A stretch of DNA of 36,203 nt from Planctomycetota bacterium (GTDB lineage: Bacteria > Planctomycetota > JACOTG01). This document shows, one piece after another, positions 16,301-23,005 of the stretch; the stretch's first letter is position 1; each line of letters starts with the position of its first letter. The notes beneath the pieces were generated by a model. The model saw only the letters and a program-made list of their open reading frames with translations. It was not told the origin of the DNA and searched no databases. Location of the stretch: contig JACOTG010000312.1 of the NCBI GenBank assembly GCA_016178505.1, positions 1 through 36,203 on the forward strand, written 5' to 3'. Position numbers and translations under genes: made by a program.

Positions 16301-16464
16301 AAGAGTGCGACTCGCGGCGCCACGAGGAGCGAGCCCACGGTCGTCGTCGGCTCGAAGCCGAGCGTTTGTTTCAGGTCGGCAAGCGAGCAGACCGGCGCGT
16401 TCACGACGATCGGATCGCCGACGACGAACGGCGAAATCGTCTCGACGCTACGATGTCCGGGCAT
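13396..16464 (-). CDS. Type IIC-like P-type ATPase with EIIA-like N-terminus
   Basis: The protein of 1022 residues is a cation pump. From about residue 148 it is a normal P-type ATPase: cation_ATPase_N, actuator loop with TGES near 307, PEGLL in M4 near 423, phosphorylation site DKTGT at D466, TGDGVNDAP near 750, and M5-M6 with SNVPELVPFL and DLGTDLLPA. The M4-M6 motifs resemble the Na+/K+-ATPase (IIC) group more than SERCA. Residues about 35-133 resemble a PTS EIIA type 2 (fructose/nitrogen) domain, including a segment like REALGSTG and LVSRLRACLSDPTLVARWRS, but the phosphorylatable PH histidine is missing. ATG 16464 has GAGG six bases upstream. It leads the DUF302-M24-cupin cluster. Ion and regulatory ligand are not known. 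Confidence 0.88.
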   Translation of the reverse strand: MPGHRSVETISPFVVGDPIVVNAPVCSLADLKQTLGFEPTTTVGSLLVAPRVALLHAIGGSAPGIVVRWCRLESGAALDALGPVDAAIALFAPIGASGRALRLVSRLRACLSDPTLVARWRSARTREELVSAIAPIEERGGESPLDASETLALLRSSPAGLSTAEADRRRAEVGPNRLERVRRRPMAARLLEQFWSFFAVLLWIGAACAFIARMPELGWAIVVVILVNGVFSFFQEYRAERAVEALEELMPQEITVLRDGPEARQSVEAIVPGDVVRIDEGDRIPADGQIVSAAGLRVDQAALTGESHPVFKLPSTGNAREHVPLVERHEMVFAGTSVVAGSGVLVVRATGMATEIGTIARLTQTVPVPPSPLQREMARVTRIVTALAVAFGLVFFALGVATGAFPLAQGLVFALGVIVANVPEGLLPTLTLALALGVQRLARGRSVVKRLSAVEALGATTVICTDKTGTLTENRMAARFVWLGGRTCAIESVDRDLGAEARDLFEAAALASQATAEHGDPTEIALVACAEARGVDVAGLRRAQPILSAHPFDSFRKRMTLVRAQHSGATALVKGAPVETIALCERIRVGSSTVALGSEMRLAIVAEHDRLASDGLRLIAVATRPVAESEVEAGVTTIERGLTFLGLVALWDPPRPEVAEAVALCRRAGIRVILVTGDYGLTARAIASQIGIAVRKVVTGDEVDRLPPRALREILAEEGVLFARTTPAHKLAIVTELRALGEVVAVTGDGVNDAPALKAADIGIAMGRRGSNVAKEAAVMVITDDNFASIVTAIRGGRAIYANMGKFVTYIFASNVPELVPFLAFVFLHVPLPLTIMQILAVDLGTDLLPALALATEAPEPDVMDRPPRAARERLLSAKRLLRAYAFLGVAEAALSLLAFFWTYWLAGWRPGLPFPSATDTDLYRRATTMTLAGVVAAQVGNVFACRTDRESVFRVGVFRNRMVLFGIVAEVAILCALVAVPPLRVVFGLAPLRFEEWSLLLAFPPLMVFLEETRKGFVRRR

Positions 16465-16525
16465 GGTTCGCCTCTTTCCAGTGCACCGCGCGCTGGATCT
16501 GGTCGATGTTATGGAGGAGAGAAGC
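16465..16525. promoter_or_regulatory. Divergent promoter region, ATPase and glycosyltransferase
   Basis: The 61 bases separate two divergent genes and must hold at least one 5' end of each transcript unless reading comes from further away. GGAGG lies just before the glycosyltransferase ATG. I see no clear -35/-10 pair. Confidence 0.4.
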
Positions 16526-17749
16526 ATGAACGTCCTCTTCCTCAACAACTACCACTATCTGCGCGGCGGATCGGAACGCGTATTCTTCGCCGAGATGGAG
16601 GCGCTTCGCGACCGCGGGCATCGGGTCGTGTCGTTCGCACGACGGCACGCCGGCGACGTTCCGTCGACGTATGCCGAACTCTTTCCGCGCGACCTGGAGA
16701 CGGCGTCGGTTCGCTTTTCGTTGCGCTCGCTTCGCACGGCTGGGGAGATGCTGTATTCGCGCGAGTCGGCTCGCGCCGTGGAGCGGCTGCTCGACCACGA
16801 GAAGCCCGACGTGGCACACGCGCACAACGTCTATGGCCGTCTCACGCGATCGGTGATCGCCGCATTGCGCCGTCGCGGCGTCCCCGTCGTCCTCACGCTT
16901 CACGACTACAAGCTCGTGTGTCCGACGTACCGGCTCGTTCGACGCGGGCGAATCTGCGAGGAATGCCGCGGCGGACGCTTCCATCGCGCCGTCGTGAGCC
17001 GCTGCCACAAGGAGAGCATCTTCGGGTCGAGCCTCGTCGCGTTCGAGTCCGCGATGAACGACGCCTTCTGGAAGGACGCGCGAAACGTTCGCTGCTTCGT
17101 GGCACCGAGCCGCTTCATCCGCGACAAGTTCGTCGAGTTCGGCTGGGATCGTCGTCGCATCGTCCACATCCCGAATCTCGTCGACGTGGAGCACATCGAG
17201 GCGCATCCGCAGCCGGGCGCGGACTTTCTCTACGCCGGACGGCTCTCGGAGGAAAAGGGCGTTGCGACGCTCGTGCGTGCGTTTCGCGAGACGAGCGGCA
17301 GCCGCCGGCTCCGAATCGCCGGCTCGGGCCCGCTCGAGTCGTCGCTTCGCGAACTCGCCGCGGGCGATTCGCGCGTCGAGTTCGTCGGGCACCTCGGCGG
17401 GGCGGATCTCGCCGCGCGGATCGCGGCGGCGCGCGCGGTGATCGTCCCCTCCGAGTGGTACGAGAACGCGCCGCTTTCCGTGCTCGAAGCGTTCGCTCAT
17501 GGGAAGCCCGTCATCGCGGCCCGGATCGGCGGCCTCATCGAACAGGTTGCCGATGGCGAGCGAGGACTCCTCTTCGAGAGCGGTGACATCGGCGCGCTCC
17601 GAGCCGCCCTCGATCGGGTGTCCACGATGCCCGACGCGCGCATCGAGGAGATGGGCGGCGCGGCGCGACGCTTCGTCGAGCAACATCACTCGAGCGCGGC
17701 GCACGTCGATCGGCTCCTCGCCCTCTACGAGGACGTGCGACGCGGCTGA
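16526..17749 (+). CDS. GT4-family glycosyltransferase
   Basis: The protein of 407 residues is a GT-B fold retaining transferase acting on a sugar nucleotide, probably in capsule, lipopolysaccharide or exopolysaccharide assembly. N-terminal donor-face features are NNYHYLRGGSERVFF and the HAHN motif near residue 97. A Cys-rich insertion (CPTY, CEEC, CHKES) near 130-165 is typical of one GT4 subgroup. The C-terminal domain has FLYAGRLSEEKGV, IAGSGPL, the EWYENAPLSVLEAFAHGKPVI block with the nucleotide-binding Glu pair, and GLLFESGD. ATG 16526 follows GGAGG; an open frame extends upstream but lies over the ATPase and has no ribosome site. No polysaccharide cluster is adjacent. Confidence 0.92.
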   Translation: MNVLFLNNYHYLRGGSERVFFAEMEALRDRGHRVVSFARRHAGDVPSTYAELFPRDLETASVRFSLRSLRTAGEMLYSRESARAVERLLDHEKPDVAHAHNVYGRLTRSVIAALRRRGVPVVLTLHDYKLVCPTYRLVRRGRICEECRGGRFHRAVVSRCHKESIFGSSLVAFESAMNDAFWKDARNVRCFVAPSRFIRDKFVEFGWDRRRIVHIPNLVDVEHIEAHPQPGADFLYAGRLSEEKGVATLVRAFRETSGSRRLRIAGSGPLESSLRELAAGDSRVEFVGHLGGADLAARIAAARAVIVPSEWYENAPLSVLEAFAHGKPVIAARIGGLIEQVADGERGLLFESGDIGALRAALDRVSTMPDARIEEMGGAARRFVEQHHSSAAHVDRLLALYEDVRRG

Positions 17750-17764
17750 CCTCGAGTTCGAGGT
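17749..17764. terminator. Possible bidirectional hairpin between convergent genes
   Basis: ACCTCGA and TCGAGGT form a seven-base-pair stem around GT, starting at the last base of the glycosyltransferase stop and lying before the convergent pncB end at 17798. There is no T-run, so termination is only suggested. Confidence 0.3.
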
Positions 17765-17797
17765 GAGCGCGCCGGCCGACCTCGACGGAGGGACGAT

Positions 17798-19288
17798 TCA
17801 GCGAACGCGCAGTCGCGCTTCCAGCTCCGCCGCGGCTTTCTGGAGGCGAGGCGAGACGCGAACGACGTAGGGAGGCGCGGGGCCGAGGTCCTGGAGCGCG
17901 GCGGGAAGCTCGGCGATCGCCGCCGCCGAGCGCGCGCGCAGATCGGCGAGCGGTCTCATCGCCGCCGGGAGGGGAACGCCACCTTGCATCGCGGGCTCGA
18001 GGAGCGGGCGGCCTTCGGCGGGCTCGCCATGAAGCGCGAGAAGATCGTTCGACTTCGCGCGGAAGACCTGCTTTCGGCACGGCAGCCCACGCTTGCCTGA
18101 GGAGAGCTTCATCTTCGGCCGACCGTCGTACTCGACGAGCTTGTACGCGACGTCGAGACACGGCGCGTCGGCGGAAACGTCGAGGCTCGTGCCCACTCCG
18201 AACCCGTCGATCGCGCGCCGGCGATCCGCGACGACGATGCGCGCGATTTCTTGCTCGTCGAGTCCGCCGCTCGCGACGATGCCGACGCGCTGCAGACCGG
18301 CCGCGTCGAGTCGTGCTCGCGCGGCCCGCGCCAGCGACGCCAGATCGCCGCTGTCGATGCGGATCGCCTTCACGCGAAAGCGATCGCCGAGCTCGTGTGC
18401 GAGACGGATCACCGCGTCGACTCCCGCGAGCGTGTCGAAGGTGTCGACCAGGCACGTGGTTTCCGGGTCGGTCTCGGCGAACGCGCGGAACGCCGTGAGG
18501 TCGTCGCCGAAGACTTCGATCGCACTGTGCGCCATGGTGCCGCGAATCGGAATGTTCCAGCGGAGGCCCGCGAGCACGTTCGCCGTCGCCTCGACGCCGC
18601 CGATGAACGCCGCGCGCGCTGCGTGCATTCCCGCCTCGAGGCCGTGCGCACGCCGCAGCCCGAATCCGAAGACCGCGCGCCCTTCCGCGGCGCGCACGAT
18701 TCGAGCGGCCTTCGCGGCGACGAGCGTCTGATGCTGCACGACGTTCAGGAGCAGCGTCTCGACGAGCTGGGCTTCTTCGAGCGGCGCGATCACCTGCAGG
18801 ATCGGCTCCCGCGGGAAGACCGGTAGTCCCTCGGGAATCGCCCAGACTTCGCCGCGAAATCGCCAGCTGCCGAGGTGCTCGAGGAACGCGGGCTTGAAGA
18901 GTCGCGTGCGCTCCAGCGCTCCGATCGCGCGTGCCGAAAACGCCAGCCGCTGCAGCCGATCGAGAGCCGTCGCGAGCCCCGCCGCCACGAGGAAGTTTCG
19001 CGTCGGCGGCATCGTGCGGAAGACGAGCTCGAACACCGCCGGACGATTCACGCGATGCTCGAAGTACGTCTGGAGCATGGTGAGCTGATAGAGGTCCGTG
19101 ACGAGCGCCAGCTCGTCGTCCGCGATCGGAGAGTCGGGCGCACGATCGAGCGCCCGCTCGTCATCTGCGGTGCGTGATTCGTCGGCGCGCTCGAACGCCG
19201 GCGGGTCATTGGGGATGTGTGCTTCGTCGGCGCGCTCGAACGTCGGCGGGTCATTGGGGATGTGTGCTTCGTCGGCGCGCTCGCTCAT
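17798..19288 (-). CDS. pncB: Nicotinate phosphoribosyltransferase
   Basis: The protein of 496 residues converts nicotinate and PRPP to nicotinate mononucleotide. Family features are LVTDLYQLTM near residue 62, FLVAAGL, GFGLRRAHG near 207, the RGTMAHS motif with the phosphohistidine-type His near 240, TCLVDTFDTL, IRIDSGDLASLA, and GFGVGTSLDVS. Its ATG overlaps the pncA stop as ATGA, so nicotinamidase and this enzyme are coupled and form the Preiss-Handler salvage route. The enzyme fold begins at about residue 58; the first 60 residues are four 15-residue repeats that are not part of the family. Confidence 0.93.
   Translation of the reverse strand: MSERADEAHIPNDPPTFERADEAHIPNDPPAFERADESRTADDERALDRAPDSPIADDELALVTDLYQLTMLQTYFEHRVNRPAVFELVFRTMPPTRNFLVAAGLATALDRLQRLAFSARAIGALERTRLFKPAFLEHLGSWRFRGEVWAIPEGLPVFPREPILQVIAPLEEAQLVETLLLNVVQHQTLVAAKAARIVRAAEGRAVFGFGLRRAHGLEAGMHAARAAFIGGVEATANVLAGLRWNIPIRGTMAHSAIEVFGDDLTAFRAFAETDPETTCLVDTFDTLAGVDAVIRLAHELGDRFRVKAIRIDSGDLASLARAARARLDAAGLQRVGIVASGGLDEQEIARIVVADRRRAIDGFGVGTSLDVSADAPCLDVAYKLVEYDGRPKMKLSSGKRGLPCRKQVFRAKSNDLLALHGEPAEGRPLLEPAMQGGVPLPAAMRPLADLRARSAAAIAELPAALQDLGPAPPYVVRVSPRLQKAAAELEARLRVR
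19103..19282 (-). repeat. 45-bp tandem repeat encoding the PncB N-terminus
   Basis: Four in-frame units of 45 bases encode ERADEAHIPNDPPTF, ERADEAHIPNDPPAF, ERADESRTADDERAL and DRAPDSPIADDELAL. The first two are almost identical at the DNA level, the last two diverged, and the fourth leads straight into the conserved LVTDLYQLTM. The array therefore grew by duplicating the original N-terminal segment. The tail is acidic and probably disordered. Confidence 0.9.
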
Positions 19289-19860
19289 GAACGGTCGCTC
19301 GCTTCGAGGATCGTCGCGCCGGCCGCGCGCATTTCGGCGATCGCGCGATCGCCATCGCCCGGGTGAACGTCGACCGCGCGGATCGCGTCACGGGGAACCC
19401 CCACGGCGAACCCGAGCCGTCGCGCGTCGAGCACCGTTGCCCGAACGCAGTAGTCGGTCGCCAGCCCGCCGATCACGAGCCGTCGCACTCCGAGGCGCCG
19501 GAGTCGCTCGTCGAAGTCGGTGCCGTCGAAGGTCGAGTAGGCTTCGGCGTTGCGCGTCGTCGCCTTGCTCACGACGTGGACGTTCGGCGGCAATCGCAGC
19601 GAGGGGTGGAATGCCGCACCCGCCGACCCGGCGACGCAGTGCGGCGGCCACGTCCCGCCGCGGTCGCGGAAAGAGCAGTGATCCGGCGGATGCCAATCGC
19701 GGGACGCGAAGATCGGCCGGCGCGCGGCCTCGAACGCTTCGATCCAACGATTCAGAGAAGGCACGACGGCGTCGCCGTCCGGAACGGCGAGAGCACCGCC
19801 CGGGCAGAAGTCGACCTGAACGTCTTGGAGGAGAAGCGCCTCGTCCGCCTCGATTCGCAT
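19285..19860 (-). CDS. pncA: Nicotinamidase
   Basis: The protein of 191 residues is an isochorismatase-fold nicotinamidase that deaminates nicotinamide to nicotinate. The catalytic triad is visible: Asp in QDVQVDFCPGG near residue 13, Lys in VVSKATTRN near 99, Cys in TDYCVRATVL near 136. The metal ligands are in RDWHPPDHCSF near 55-62, and GTWPPHCVAGSAGA also matches. The stop overlaps pncB as ATGA. The product feeds PncB directly. It is divergent from the secreted-protein gene at 20027. Confidence 0.93.
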   Translation of the reverse strand: MRIEADEALLLQDVQVDFCPGGALAVPDGDAVVPSLNRWIEAFEAARRPIFASRDWHPPDHCSFRDRGGTWPPHCVAGSAGAAFHPSLRLPPNVHVVSKATTRNAEAYSTFDGTDFDERLRRLGVRRLVIGGLATDYCVRATVLDARRLGFAVGVPRDAIRAVDVHPGDGDRAIAEMRAAGATILEASDRS

Positions 19861-20026
19861 GGCGTGAAGCTTCGCAGTGAAACAGCCGTGCTGTCAAACG
19901 GGAGGCCGGAAAGACGGCGCTTTGCGATGGGGCCGGCGACGGGATACCATGGGCGCCGCGGATCGGCGGTCATCGCTGGTCTCGAACGGAACGTCATCCA
20001 GGGGATTCGCTCGAAGGAGAGTCGCC

Positions 20027-20869
20027 ATGAAACACGTGATTCGGCTTGCACTGTCCGTCGGGAGCGCGTCGGTCGCTCTCGTTCTTTCGACGCCGGCATC
20101 GGCTCAGCCCACGCCCGCCGTGGCGTCGCGCGCGTCCGACGTGCCGCGCAGAATCGTCCGCATCGACGGCAAGGACGTGCCGAAGTCGATGCAGCTCGCC
20201 GCCGAGCTTCCGAGTACCGAAGGCCACGACGGCCCGCTCGGAATCCTCACGGCGCCGTCCCCCGCGGTCTTGATGGACGGCTGGTCGCACAAGACGAGCA
20301 CGGTGGGAAGCGGTGAGGATTACGACTTCACCGCGGCCGACGACGTGCAGCTCACCTTTTTCGTGAAGGTGCCGGAGACCGGCATCGGCGGCAGCGCGGG
20401 GGAATCGTTCGACGTCTTCCTCGTTCCTTGCGGGACTTTGACGATACCGCCGCGCCTTCGCACGATCTTGTTCGTCGACGACGTGGTCTTCCCGCCGCTA
20501 GCGCCTTTTCCCACGGTTCGGACGTTCTTCTTCACGATCACGCTGACCGCGGCGCAAGTCGGGCAGGTCTTTACGCCGGGGACGTGCGTCGACTGGTTCG
20601 TGGCGGCGGACTTCGACGCGACGAACAATCCCGACGTCGACGGCAATGGAGTGCCGGATTGCTGCGTCGAGTCGCGCCCGGTTCGCTTCATCGACCTCGG
20701 ATCGCCGACGGTCGACGTGATCGGCTCCGACGTGCTGCGTTTCTTCAATCCGGGTCATCGGACTCTCAACATCTTCGCGCCGCATCCGCCGCTTCCTGCC
20801 GCCAAGGCGATCGGCGGCAAGCCAGGTGAAGACGGGTCGACACGGCCGTGGTGCTTCCAGATCCAGTGA
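20027..20869 (+). CDS. Secreted protein of unknown function
   Basis: The 280-residue product starts MKHVIRLALSVGSASVALV and has a signal peptide ending near PASAQ. ATG 20027 is chosen over an upstream open frame because GAAGGAGA lies just before it and because the signal peptide starts there. The mature part is beta-rich with EDYDFTAADDVQLTFFVKVPETG, FTITLTAAQVGQ, CVDWFVAADFDATNN, and a Cys pair in GVPDCC. I do not recognise a family. It does not share clear repeats with the nidogen-like protein, although both have an adjacent Cys pair. Confidence 0.75.
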   Translation: MKHVIRLALSVGSASVALVLSTPASAQPTPAVASRASDVPRRIVRIDGKDVPKSMQLAAELPSTEGHDGPLGILTAPSPAVLMDGWSHKTSTVGSGEDYDFTAADDVQLTFFVKVPETGIGGSAGESFDVFLVPCGTLTIPPRLRTILFVDDVVFPPLAPFPTVRTFFFTITLTAAQVGQVFTPGTCVDWFVAADFDATNNPDVDGNGVPDCCVESRPVRFIDLGSPTVDVIGSDVLRFFNPGHRTLNIFAPHPPLPAAKAIGGKPGEDGSTRPWCFQIQ

Positions 20870-20952
20870 CCCGATCGATACCGCACCGAAAGAGTCCTAG
20901 AAAACGCTTCGTTCCCCGCGGGCGCCCATGATCTAATCGCGCGTTCGCGCGC

Positions 20953-20981
20953 CGGGGTTGTCTTCGGCGGAGACGACCCCG
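20953..20981 (+). promoter_or_regulatory. Stable hairpin upstream of radical SAM leader ORFs
   Basis: CGGGGTTGTC at 20953-20962 and GACGACCCCG at 20972-20981 form a ten-base-pair stem (one G-U pair) with a nine-base loop. It lies 37 bases before ATG 21019. No T-run follows. It may be a leader structure, or the end of the upstream transcript. Confidence 0.4.
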
Positions 20982-21018
20982 CGACGGCTGCATCGCGCGA
21001 ACCACCTTTGGAGGACTC

Positions 21019-21096
21019 ATGGGCATCCTCGACGATGACGTTCATGGGGGCTCCGACGGGGTGCTGGTCGCGGCCGAAACGGGAGTGACGGGTTGA
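21019..21096 (+). CDS. 25-residue leader or precursor-like ORF
   Basis: The ORF starts at ATG 21019 after a strong ribosome site, TTTGGAGGACTC, and encodes MGILDDDVHGGSDGVLVAAE and five more residues (TGVTG). Its stop overlaps the next ATG as TGATG. A short peptide with a strong ribosome site directly before a radical SAM gene may be a modification substrate, a regulatory leader peptide, or chance. No cysteines are present. Confidence 0.4.
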   Translation: MGILDDDVHGGSDGVLVAAETGVTG

Positions 21097-21167
21097 TGCG
21101 AGTCCTCAATCTTCGTCGACGCGGTGACGTAGCGCGGATCGGCGCCGGGCCTGGAGCGAGGCGCTGA
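21096..21167 (+). CDS. 23-residue bridging ORF before radical SAM gene
   Basis: ATG 21096 overlaps the stop of the preceding mini-ORF, and its own TGA (21165-21167) overlaps ATG 21167. It reads MRVLNLRRRGDVARIGAGPG plus ARR. Its first 20 bases resemble the start of the radical SAM gene (TGATGCGAGTCCTC against TGATGCGAATCCTC), 71 bases apart, so it may be a decayed duplicate of that start. Confidence 0.3.
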   Translation: MRVLNLRRRGDVARIGAGPGARR

Positions 21168-22747
21168 TGCGAATCCTCTTCATTTATCCCAGCATCGACT
21201 GCCCCGCCGGTGTGAATCACGGGCTCGTCGCGCTCTCGGGAGTGCTCAAGCACGGCGGCCACGAAACCCAGCTCGTCCACGTCAACGAAAAGCTCGGCGC
21301 GATTCCGACCACCGACGAGATCCTTCGCGAGATCGAAGCGTATCGTCCCGGCCTCATCGGCTACTCGGTGATGAGCCAGCAGTATCCGTGGAGCTGCGAG
21401 GTTGCGCAGGCGGTGAAGGCGCGCTTTCCGAAGATCCCGCAGATCATTGGCGGCGTTCACTGCACGATGGTCCCCGAGGACGTCCTGAAGGACGACATCT
21501 GGGACTACGTGTGCCCGGGCGAAGCCGAGTACCCGCTGCTCGACTTGGTGAATCGGCTCGAGCGCGGCGAGGACACGACGACCGTTTCGAACATGCGGAT
21601 GTGGAACGGCGGCAACCCGATCGTGAACCCGGTCGCTCCGTTCCCGAACCTCGAGACGATCGCGCCGCTCGATTACGACCTCTTCGACGTCGGCCACATC
21701 GTGACCGTGAAGAAGGGGTGGATGGGGTTCCTGACGTCGCGCGGCTGTCCGTACAAGTGCACCTATTGCTTCAACAAGGAGATCGTCGATCTCTACGTCG
21801 AAGAGGGCGGAGCGAAGTCGCCGAAGGAATACCTGCGGCACTACCCGATCGAGCGCATGATCGGCGAGATCCGCGACCTCACGACGCGCTTCCCGCAGAT
21901 CCAAACGCTCATCTTCGACGACGACCTCTTCACGCTGAACAAGAAGTACGTCTACGAGTTCTGCCAGGCCTACAAGAAGGCCGGCTTCCGCTTCCCGTTC
22001 GTCGTGAACGCGCACGTGCAAGTGTTCGATCGCGAGATGGCCGGGTGGCTCAAGGATGCCGGCTGCATGATCGTGAAGTACGGGCTCGAGAGCGGCAGCC
22101 CACGCGTTCGCAAGGAAATCCTCTGGCGCTACATGACGAACGACGTCATCGAGCGATCGTTCGCGGCCGCGCACGAGCACGACCTCCACACGAGCGCGTT
22201 CGTGATGCTCGGACTGCCGACCGAGACGCGCGCGGAGATCGAAGAGACGCTCGAGCTGTGCGCGCGCATCAAGATGGGCCGCTATCGCTGGGCGATCTTC
22301 TTCCCGTTCCCGGGAACGGCGGGCTACACGATCGCGCAGCAGCACGATCTCATCGACCACGACAAGGCCAAGCGCCTCGGCAACTACTTCGACGGGAGCT
22401 GCCTCAAGTTCGGCGAGGAGCACGACCTCTACGTCGAAAAGGTCGGCAAGCTCTGCAGCTGGTACGTCAACGCGCTCACCGACTGGCCGAGCGCGCCGAT
22501 CTACCAGAAGCTCGTCCGCGAGGTCGACGCGATGGACCGCAAGACCTGGGACGCGAAGAAGGCGGGCCTCCTGAAGTACGACCGCGAACTTTCCGACGAG
22601 CTGATGGAAAAGGACATCACCCACTACGCCATCCGATACACCCATGTCATGGGCGTGCGGAGCGACTTCCTCAAGTGGGAGAGTCAGCAGCTCGCCAAGT
22701 CGAAGGCCACCGCCGCGCGCCCGAACAACTACACCCTCGACGACTAG
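21167..22747 (+). CDS. B12-binding-type radical SAM protein
   Basis: The protein of 526 residues has the class B layout. Residues 1 to about 160 form a Rossmann-like cobalamin-binding domain (MRILFIYPSIDCPAG, IGYSVMSQQYPW, IIGGVHCTMVPEDV, CPGEAEYPLLDLV). The radical SAM core follows with the iron-sulfur motif at C194, C198 and C201 (GCPYKCTYC), then LIFDDDLFTLN, GLESGSPRVRKEIL and FVMLGLPTETRAEIEETL. The C-terminal part from about 390 is helical and of unknown role. Such enzymes do methylations and other radical chemistry on lipids, antibiotics or peptides; the substrate is not evident here. Start ATG 21167 overlaps the mini-ORF stop. Confidence 0.9.
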   Translation: MRILFIYPSIDCPAGVNHGLVALSGVLKHGGHETQLVHVNEKLGAIPTTDEILREIEAYRPGLIGYSVMSQQYPWSCEVAQAVKARFPKIPQIIGGVHCTMVPEDVLKDDIWDYVCPGEAEYPLLDLVNRLERGEDTTTVSNMRMWNGGNPIVNPVAPFPNLETIAPLDYDLFDVGHIVTVKKGWMGFLTSRGCPYKCTYCFNKEIVDLYVEEGGAKSPKEYLRHYPIERMIGEIRDLTTRFPQIQTLIFDDDLFTLNKKYVYEFCQAYKKAGFRFPFVVNAHVQVFDREMAGWLKDAGCMIVKYGLESGSPRVRKEILWRYMTNDVIERSFAAAHEHDLHTSAFVMLGLPTETRAEIEETLELCARIKMGRYRWAIFFPFPGTAGYTIAQQHDLIDHDKAKRLGNYFDGSCLKFGEEHDLYVEKVGKLCSWYVNALTDWPSAPIYQKLVREVDAMDRKTWDAKKAGLLKYDRELSDELMEKDITHYAIRYTHVMGVRSDFLKWESQQLAKSKATAARPNNYTLDD

Positions 22748-22867
22748 CGCACTCGCGTCCGCGGGAATCGACCGACTGAGCGGTAGACTCGTTTCACGTC
22801 CGCGGACCGTCAACGAGCGTCAAACACGCCTCTCATCGGTGGGTTCGTCGCGTGGAGTCTCGCGACC

Positions 22868-23005
22868 ATGATCACGCTCGATGTCGAAGTCGAACAAGAG
22901 ACCGACGGGTGTTGGATCGCGGAAGACATCGGACTTCCCGGCGTCCTCGCCTACGGTCGCACGGCCGACGAGTCCAAGGCGAACGTTCAAGCGCTCGCAC
23001 TACGT
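22868..23005 (+). pseudogene. Truncated HicB-like antitoxin gene
   Basis: The first 46 codons read like HicB/UPF0150 antitoxins: a short beta segment, GCWIAEDIGLPGVLAYGRT, DESKANVQALALR. A normal HicB continues with a helix after ALALR. Here similarity stops at about 23000, exactly where the opposing gene ends, and the remaining open frame is only the reverse of that gene. ATG 22868 is preceded by TGGAG. No HicA toxin is beside it. The gene appears to have been cut by a rearrangement that brought in the secreted repeat gene. Confidence 0.65.

Noticed and set aside
13978..17586. Plus-strand open frame of about 1200 codons over the ATPase and glycosyltransferase
   Set aside because: It covers parts of two unrelated genes and has an Arg/Asp/His-rich composition with no motifs.
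20953..20981. Cobalamin riboswitch before the B12-type radical SAM gene
   Set aside because: Only one simple hairpin is seen; no B12-box-like sequence or multi-stem fold was found in the roughly 150-base leader.
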